Of a stretch of 64,000 nucleotides of DNA, positions 59,757 to 64,000 are shown piece after piece. The translations under genes and the position numbers were made by a program. This DNA is from Neorhizobium petrolearium (GTDB taxonomy: Bacteria; Pseudomonadota; Alphaproteobacteria; Rhizobiales; Rhizobiaceae): NCBI RefSeq assembly GCF_017873175.1, contig NZ_JAGGJW010000014.1, forward strand, positions 1 to 64,000. Direction: 5' to 3'. Position 1 is the stretch's first letter; every line of letters starts with the position of its first letter. Under the pieces are notes generated by a model. It was not told where the DNA came from and ran no database searches. It worked only from the letters and a program-made list of their open reading frames with translations.

Positions 59757-60214
59757 TAGAGTTCGGCAGCGGGCGGAATAACGCCCTTGGTCAGCAGGAA
59801 ACAGCCGTAGAAGCGGGTTTCGCCGGTGGCGATGACGCAATAGGCCTTCTTTGCCTGTTCATAGAAGGCGAAGCGTTCGATGCCGTACATGGGCTTCGAT
59901 TTTCCCTCGACCGCATCGATCTCGGCCTGGACCTCCTGTTGCGGCGCCGGGATCTGATCCGGATCACCCATCACCTCCATACGACCGACGGATGGCTGCA
60001 GCGGCGTATCGAGCGGAAAAACCGAGAGGATCGCCCGCATCGCCCGGGCTGCCGGGATATTGTCCATGCGCAGGAGCTTGCCCAGCGTTGTCTGGCGGGC
60101 GATTGAATCGGCCGGGAAATTGGTGTCCACGAGCGCCAAAGTGTCAGCGTGACCCATAGAGCGCAGGGCGTGGAGCACATCGGCGTTCAACGCCGGGTCG
60201 ATGTTTTTGAGCAT
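59756..60214 (-). CDS. RbsD/FucU family sugar mutarotase
   Basis: This 152-residue protein fits the FucU branch: MLKNIDPALNADVLHALRSMGHADTLALVDTNFPADS, with a His/Asp pair in MGHAD, then FYEQAKKAYCVIATGETRFYGCFLLTKGVI. It would interconvert sugar anomers (L-fucose, ribose or other). No sugar transporter or kinase is next to it. GAGGAGG lies upstream of the start. Confidence 0.87.
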   Translation of the reverse strand: MLKNIDPALNADVLHALRSMGHADTLALVDTNFPADSIARQTTLGKLLRMDNIPAARAMRAILSVFPLDTPLQPSVGRMEVMGDPDQIPAPQQEVQAEIDAVEGKSKPMYGIERFAFYEQAKKAYCVIATGETRFYGCFLLTKGVIPPAAEL

Positions 60215-60328
60215 GTCTTCCTCCTCTCGGCCACGGATATTCCCGCACGATCCCGATTACGGCAAACCTGTCTTTTCAACGCTCTTCTGGCAAGCGCTTC
60301 CGGGCGGTGCTAAACAGAAGAAAATAAG

Positions 60329-60371
60329 ACAAAGATCGATAGGTCAGTATTGCTGACCTATCGATCTTTGT
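60329..60371. repeat. Perfect 19-bp inverted repeat
   Basis: The left arm (60329-60347) begins ACAAAGATCGATAGG and the right arm (60353-60371) is its exact complement, with a 5-nt loop TATTG. It lies 44 bp before the aminotransferase start; no T-run follows. A second AAAGATC occurs at 60374-60380. It could be a large operator, a leader hairpin or a small mobile repeat. Confidence 0.85.
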
Positions 60372-60414
60372 GTAAAGATCAGACATAGAAAGTTGAAATA
60401 AGAGGAAACATTCC

Positions 60415-61638
60415 GTGCTTGATTGGGAACATATCTTCGCGACGCGCTCCGGCCGCATGCGCGCCTCCGAAATCCGCGAACTCCTGAAACTCCTGGAGCG
60501 GCCGGACATCATCTCGTTCGCAGGCGGCATTCCCGATCCGGCGCTTTTCCCGGACGAGGCCTTCAGGCAAGCCTATGCGGATATCTTCTCCGGCGCGCAG
60601 GTGAATGCGGCGCTGCAATATTCGGTGAGCGAAGGCTACAAGCCGCTGCGCGAATGGATCCGCGGCGAAATGGCCCGGATCGGCGTCCAGTGCGAGGTCG
60701 AGAACGTCTTCATCACCTCCGGATCGCAGCAGGCGCTCGATTATCTCGGCAAGCTCTTCCTGTCGCCGAAGGACACCGCCCTCGTCACCTGGCCGACATA
60801 TCTCGGGGCGCTGCAGGCCTTCAACGCCTATGAGCCGAACTATGACCAGCTCTCCTTCGGCAACCGCACGCCGGAAGCCTATCGCGAAACGGCGGCAAAG
60901 GCCGGCGGAGCTGTGAAATTCGCCTATCTTTCGGTCGACTTCGCCAATCCGACCGGCGAGACGGTTGACCGCACCGGTCGCGAAAAACTGCTTGAACTGG
61001 CGGATGAATTGGATGTCGCCGTCATCGAGGACGCTGCCTATCAGCATCTACGCTATGACGGAGACGCGATTCCACCGATCCTGGCACTCGACATTGCCCG
61101 CAAGGGCGGCATCGAGAACACTCGCACGATCTATTGCGGCAGTTTTTCCAAGACGCTGGCTCCGGGCTTGCGCGTCGGGTTCGTGGTCGCCGCGATGCCG
61201 GTCATCCGCAAGCTGGTCCTGATGAAGCAGGCTGCCGACCTGCATTCCTCGACGATCAATCAGATCGCCATCGAACACGTCGCTTCGCGCGGTTTCGATG
61301 AGCAAGTTGCCAAGATCAGGGCTGCCTATAGCAAGCGCCGCGATGCGATGCTCTCAGCGCTCGCCAAATACATGCCGAAGGGTACAAGCTGGACGAAGCC
61401 GGAAGGCGGCATGTTCGTCTGGGTGACGCTGCCTGCCGGCATGGATGGCGCCGACCTGCTCGCCCGGTCGATCGAGACAGAAAAAGTGGCCTTCGTGCCG
61501 GGGCAGGCGTTCTTTGCCGATCGCTCCGGCGCCAACACGCTGCGTCTCTCCTTCTCCTGCGCTGATGAGGCGATGATCAACGAGGGCATCCAGCGGCTCG
61601 GGCGTCTGATCACCAATGCAATCCCTGCAGCCGCCTGA
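60415..61638 (+). CDS. PLP-dependent class I/II aminotransferase (2-aminoadipate/LysN-like)
   Basis: This 407-residue fold-type I aminotransferase opens SGRMRASEIRELLKLLERPDIISFAGGIPDPALFP, the MocR-like/AroT LysN pattern, and has Asn in DFANPTGE, the PLP-binding Lys in GSFSKTLAPGLRVGF (about residue 245) and an Arg in RLSFSCADE. Substrate specificity is not clear; 2-aminoadipate, kynurenine and branched-chain or aromatic amino acids are known for relatives. GTG is the start, with AGAGGA upstream. It has its own terminator. Confidence 0.88.
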   Translation: MLDWEHIFATRSGRMRASEIRELLKLLERPDIISFAGGIPDPALFPDEAFRQAYADIFSGAQVNAALQYSVSEGYKPLREWIRGEMARIGVQCEVENVFITSGSQQALDYLGKLFLSPKDTALVTWPTYLGALQAFNAYEPNYDQLSFGNRTPEAYRETAAKAGGAVKFAYLSVDFANPTGETVDRTGREKLLELADELDVAVIEDAAYQHLRYDGDAIPPILALDIARKGGIENTRTIYCGSFSKTLAPGLRVGFVVAAMPVIRKLVLMKQAADLHSSTINQIAIEHVASRGFDEQVAKIRAAYSKRRDAMLSALAKYMPKGTSWTKPEGGMFVWVTLPAGMDGADLLARSIETEKVAFVPGQAFFADRSGANTLRLSFSCADEAMINEGIQRLGRLITNAIPAAA

Positions 61639-61660
61639 TCATCACCAGGTGTGATTTCGA

Positions 61661-61693
61661 AGCCCCTGTCGCCGGAAGGAGACGGGGGCTTTC
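61661..61693 (+). terminator. Intrinsic terminator after the aminotransferase
   Basis: AGCCCCTGTC and GACGGGGGCT form a 10-bp stem (one G-T pair) with a 10-nt loop followed by TTTC. Confidence 0.75.
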
Positions 61694-61791
61694 TGCATTT
61701 CGGGAGGGGTATTCGTATGGGAGCTTCCATTGTCACATACGTGTCAGAAGACTGTGTTTAAGCGGATGATATGTTCTCGAAAGGACCTCCG

Positions 61792-62775
61792 ATGAAGAAC
61801 CTTCTTTCCGCATTCTCCGCGCTCGTGGCGTTCGGCATGATCGCCGGAGCGGCCGAAGCCGCCGACCTCGTGCTTTACACCAGCCAGCCGAATGCAGACG
61901 CGCAGGCCACCGTCGACGGTTTCAAGGCCGCCAATCCTGGTATCGAGGTCGAGTGGGTTCGCGACGGGACGCCGCAGATCATGGCGAAGCTGAATGCCGA
62001 GATCCAGGCCGGCAACCCGGTCGCCGATGTCCTGCTGATCGCCGACACGGTGACGCTGGAGCGCATGAAGCAGGCTGGCCAGCTTCTGGCCTATAAATCG
62101 CCGGAAGCCGCCAATTACGACAAGGCCCTCTACGATGCGGACGGCTATTATTATTCCACCAAGCTCATCACCACCGGTATCATGTACAATACCCAGGCGT
62201 CGATGAAGCCAGCAAGCTGGGCCGACCTTGCAAAGTCGGAGGCCAAGGGTCTTGTCACCATGCCAAGCCCGCTTGCCTCGGGTGCCGCGCTCATTCACGC
62301 CCAGACGCTGACCGCCGTTCCAGACCTCGGCTGGGACTATTACAAGCAGCTCAAGTACAATGGTGCGATCGCCGCAGGCGGCAATGGCGGGGTGCTGAAG
62401 TCGGTCGCATCGGGCGAGAAGGCCTATGGCGTCGTGGTTGATTACATGCCGATCCGTGAAAAAGCCAAGGGGGCGCCGGTGGAGTTCGTCTTCCCGAAGG
62501 AAGGCGTGTCTGCCGTGACTGAGCCCGCAGCGATCCTCGCTTCCACCAAGCATGCCGAAAACGCCAGGAAGTTCATCGATTACGTTCTGTCCGAGAAGGG
62601 GCAGGAGGGGTTCCTGAAGCTCGGCTATATCCCGGCTCGCAACGGCATGGCGGTTCCGGCCGGCTTTCCGGCTCGCGATACGATCAAGGTTCTGCCGATC
62701 AACGCCTCGGAAGCTCTCAAGAATTCCGAGAACGACGTCAAGACCTTCTCGGATATCTTCGGCACTAAAGGCTGA
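61792..62775 (+). CDS. ABC transporter substrate-binding protein (iron/aminoethylphosphonate type)
   Basis: This 327-residue periplasmic binding protein has a signal peptide (about 1-23, ending AEAAD). It opens LVLYTSQPNADAQATVDGFKAANPGIEVEWVRDGTPQIMAKL, as in the Fe3+/2-aminoethylphosphonate family (AfuA, PhnS). It also contains GYYYSTKLITTGIMYN and KSVASGEKAYGVVVDYM. The ligand is uncertain: the typical Tyr-Tyr Fe3+ pair is not obvious, so phosphonate or another ligand is possible. ATG 61792 has AAAGGA before it. The permease gene follows after 12 bp. Confidence 0.87.
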   Translation: MKNLLSAFSALVAFGMIAGAAEAADLVLYTSQPNADAQATVDGFKAANPGIEVEWVRDGTPQIMAKLNAEIQAGNPVADVLLIADTVTLERMKQAGQLLAYKSPEAANYDKALYDADGYYYSTKLITTGIMYNTQASMKPASWADLAKSEAKGLVTMPSPLASGAALIHAQTLTAVPDLGWDYYKQLKYNGAIAAGGNGGVLKSVASGEKAYGVVVDYMPIREKAKGAPVEFVFPKEGVSAVTEPAAILASTKHAENARKFIDYVLSEKGQEGFLKLGYIPARNGMAVPAGFPARDTIKVLPINASEALKNSENDVKTFSDIFGTKG

Positions 62776-62787
62776 TATAAACCCTTC

Positions 62788-64000
62788 ATGACGCGACCTA
62801 AGAATCAGGGAAACAGCCAGCCGCGCTGGCTGTTTCCCTTTGTCGTAACAGTAATCTTTTGTCTGAGCGTGCTGCCGCTTGGGCGGCTTGCGGTGACCGG
62901 TATCGTGTCGGCCATGCAGGGCGGGGCGCATCAGCTTCTCTCCGATCCCGCTCTCTGGCAGGCGGTCTACGATACGTTGACGACATCCTTCTTCGGCATG
63001 ATTGCGGCTGTCGTGCTCGGCGGCGGTTTCGCGCTTCTGCTGACGCTGTTCGATGTCCGCGGCAAGGCGGCGCTCGGCTTCCTTTTCATGCTGCCGACCA
63101 TGATCCCGCCGCAGGTGACGGCGCTTTCCTGGATCGGCATGACTGGCCCTTCGAGCACGCTTCTGAAGGCGCTCGGACTGGCGCCGCCGCTCGGAAGCCC
63201 GCAGCCGCTCTATTCGATTGGCGGGATTGCTTTGCTCTACGGCGTGCAGAATGCGGCACTCGTCTATCTCTCGCTCCGGGCGGGGCTGCTGGCGTTGCCA
63301 CGCGATGGGGTGGAGGCGGCCAGGCTCTCGGGCGCATCGTCCTGGCAGGTTCTGAAGGATGTGATCCTGCCGCTTTCCTTGCCCGGTTTTGCGGCCGGCG
63401 CGGCGATCGCCTTCGTCTCCTGCGTCGGCAATTTCGGTATTCCGGCAATTCTCGGCATCCCCGCCTCGATCTACACGCTGCCGACGCTGATCTATTCGAA
63501 GTTTTCGAGTTTCGGACCCGGCACATTCGCCGATGTCTCGCTGCTGTCGGCCATGATCGCCATTCTGTCGGTTGCAGGGCTTGCCGTGGAGGAACGGGTG
63601 CTGCGCGGCCGTGACTATCGTGTCATAGGCCTTTCCGGGCAGGTGGCGGTGTTTCGGCTGGGATCCTGGCGGTGGTTTGCGGAGATCGCGCTTTGGCTGA
63701 CGATCCTGATCATTCTCGTGATGCCCCTGACGGCGCTGGTTGCGAGCTCGCTGGCGCCGGCCTACGGCGTGCCGCTGAGTTCTTCGACCGCGACCATCCA
63801 AGCCTATGAGGAAATCCTCTTTCGCCAGACGGTGACGCGCACGGCATTTACCAACTCCGTCACTTTGTCGCTCACGACGGCCTTCGGTCTCCTGGCAGCG
63901 ACCGTGCTGACCGGTTATTTCCTGGTGCGCGGCAGGAGCCGGTTCGCACCGGTCATTGCGGCTCTTGCCGAGATTCCTTATGCCCTGCCGGGCATTGTGC
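62788..64000 (+). CDS. ABC transporter permease (PhnV/AfuB type), cut by the window end
   Basis: This reading frame is open from ATG 62788 to the end of the window, giving at least 404 residues. It has an N-terminal helix (WLFPFVVTVIFCLSVLPLG), then repeated helices and the binding-protein permease loop EAARLSGASSWQVLKDVILPL (about residues 188-208, EAA motif). A second set of helices follows after GRDYRVIG, so it is a fused permease with two BPD domains, the second incomplete. It is in the same operon as the binding protein, and the ATPase gene is expected beyond the window. Confidence 0.9.
   Translation, partial: MTRPKNQGNSQPRWLFPFVVTVIFCLSVLPLGRLAVTGIVSAMQGGAHQLLSDPALWQAVYDTLTTSFFGMIAAVVLGGGFALLLTLFDVRGKAALGFLFMLPTMIPPQVTALSWIGMTGPSSTLLKALGLAPPLGSPQPLYSIGGIALLYGVQNAALVYLSLRAGLLALPRDGVEAARLSGASSWQVLKDVILPLSLPGFAAGAAIAFVSCVGNFGIPAILGIPASIYTLPTLIYSKFSSFGPGTFADVSLLSAMIAILSVAGLAVEERVLRGRDYRVIGLSGQVAVFRLGSWRWFAEIALWLTILIILVMPLTALVASSLAPAYGVPLSSSTATIQAYEEILFRQTVTRTAFTNSVTLSLTTAFGLLAATVLTGYFLVRGRSRFAPVIAALAEIPYALPGIV

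Noticed and set aside
1..64000. CRISPR arrays, rRNA or tRNA genes, prophage genes
   Set aside because: No regularly spaced repeats, no rRNA-like or tRNA cloverleaf sequences and no phage structural proteins were seen on either strand.

Overview
The window looks like a chromosomal segment of a Rhizobiaceae-type alphaproteobacterium (Rhizobium/Agrobacterium/Ensifer relatives). This rests on the high GC content, a circularly permuted two-piece tmRNA whose tag reads ANDNNAKEYALAA, an alpha-type SspB, a DUF4169 protein, a perfect CtrA-type box, and a housekeeping order I recognise from this family (sspB, thyA, folA, hflK-hflC, degP, serB, miaA, ilvI-ilvH, ilvC). The species cannot be named from sequence alone.

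Region 1 (1-9.2 kb) is housekeeping: an FAD-linked D-lactate/glycolate-type dehydrogenase, a large AsmA-like protein, a small ribbon-helix-helix protein behind a CtrA box, a DUF4169 protein, SspB next to ssrA (tmRNA), an extended SDR and an unusual long-form ThyA.

Region 2 (9.2-31.2 kb) is the most interesting part. It lies between thyA and folA and holds stress and fermentation genes: an MgtA-like P-type ATPase, a YhiI-RbbA-YhhJ type exporter, a Nudix hydrolase, a tandem-domain universal stress protein, a second cation P-type ATPase, phosphoketolase, acetate kinase, phosphate acetyltransferase, a pyruvate kinase-like protein, an APH/ATP-binding kinase fusion, an AdhP-type alcohol dehydrogenase and an orphan OmpR-type response regulator. 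Six intergenic spaces carry TTGAY-N4-RYCAA-type sites (five full matches to the looser TTG-N8-CAA rule, one with a single mismatch), each about 65-140 bp before a start codon. I infer one FixK/FnrN regulon for low-oxygen survival: carbon goes through phosphoketolase and AckA for ATP, alcohol dehydrogenase handles redox, and ion pumps and Usp handle maintenance. The mix recalls the mycobacterial DosR dormancy regulon.

Region 3 (31.3-44.3 kb) returns to core genes: folA, hflK-hflC with a near-consensus promoter, a Do-type protease, a GNAT gene coupled to serB, miaA abutting serB head to head, a HerA-type ATPase, ilvI with a leader-peptide attenuator that may be leaderless, ilvH and a single-module KpsC-like protein.

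Region 4 (44.3-64 kb) is a patchwork of small units, each with its own regulator: a cobalt-type nitrile hydratase operon, a secreted-repeat/ECF sigma/anti-sigma operon, ArsR-SRPBCC, a MarR-GNAT fusion, an Asp/Glu racemase, an HxlR/quinone reductase pair, an AraC/alcohol dehydrogenase pair, TetR followed by ilvC, a RbsD/FucU protein, a PLP aminotransferase behind a perfect 19-bp inverted repeat, and the start of an iron/phosphonate-type ABC transporter cut by the window end. Many of these intergenic spaces hold clear palindromes or direct repeats that are probable operators. I saw no IS element, integrase, CRISPR array, tRNA or rRNA.
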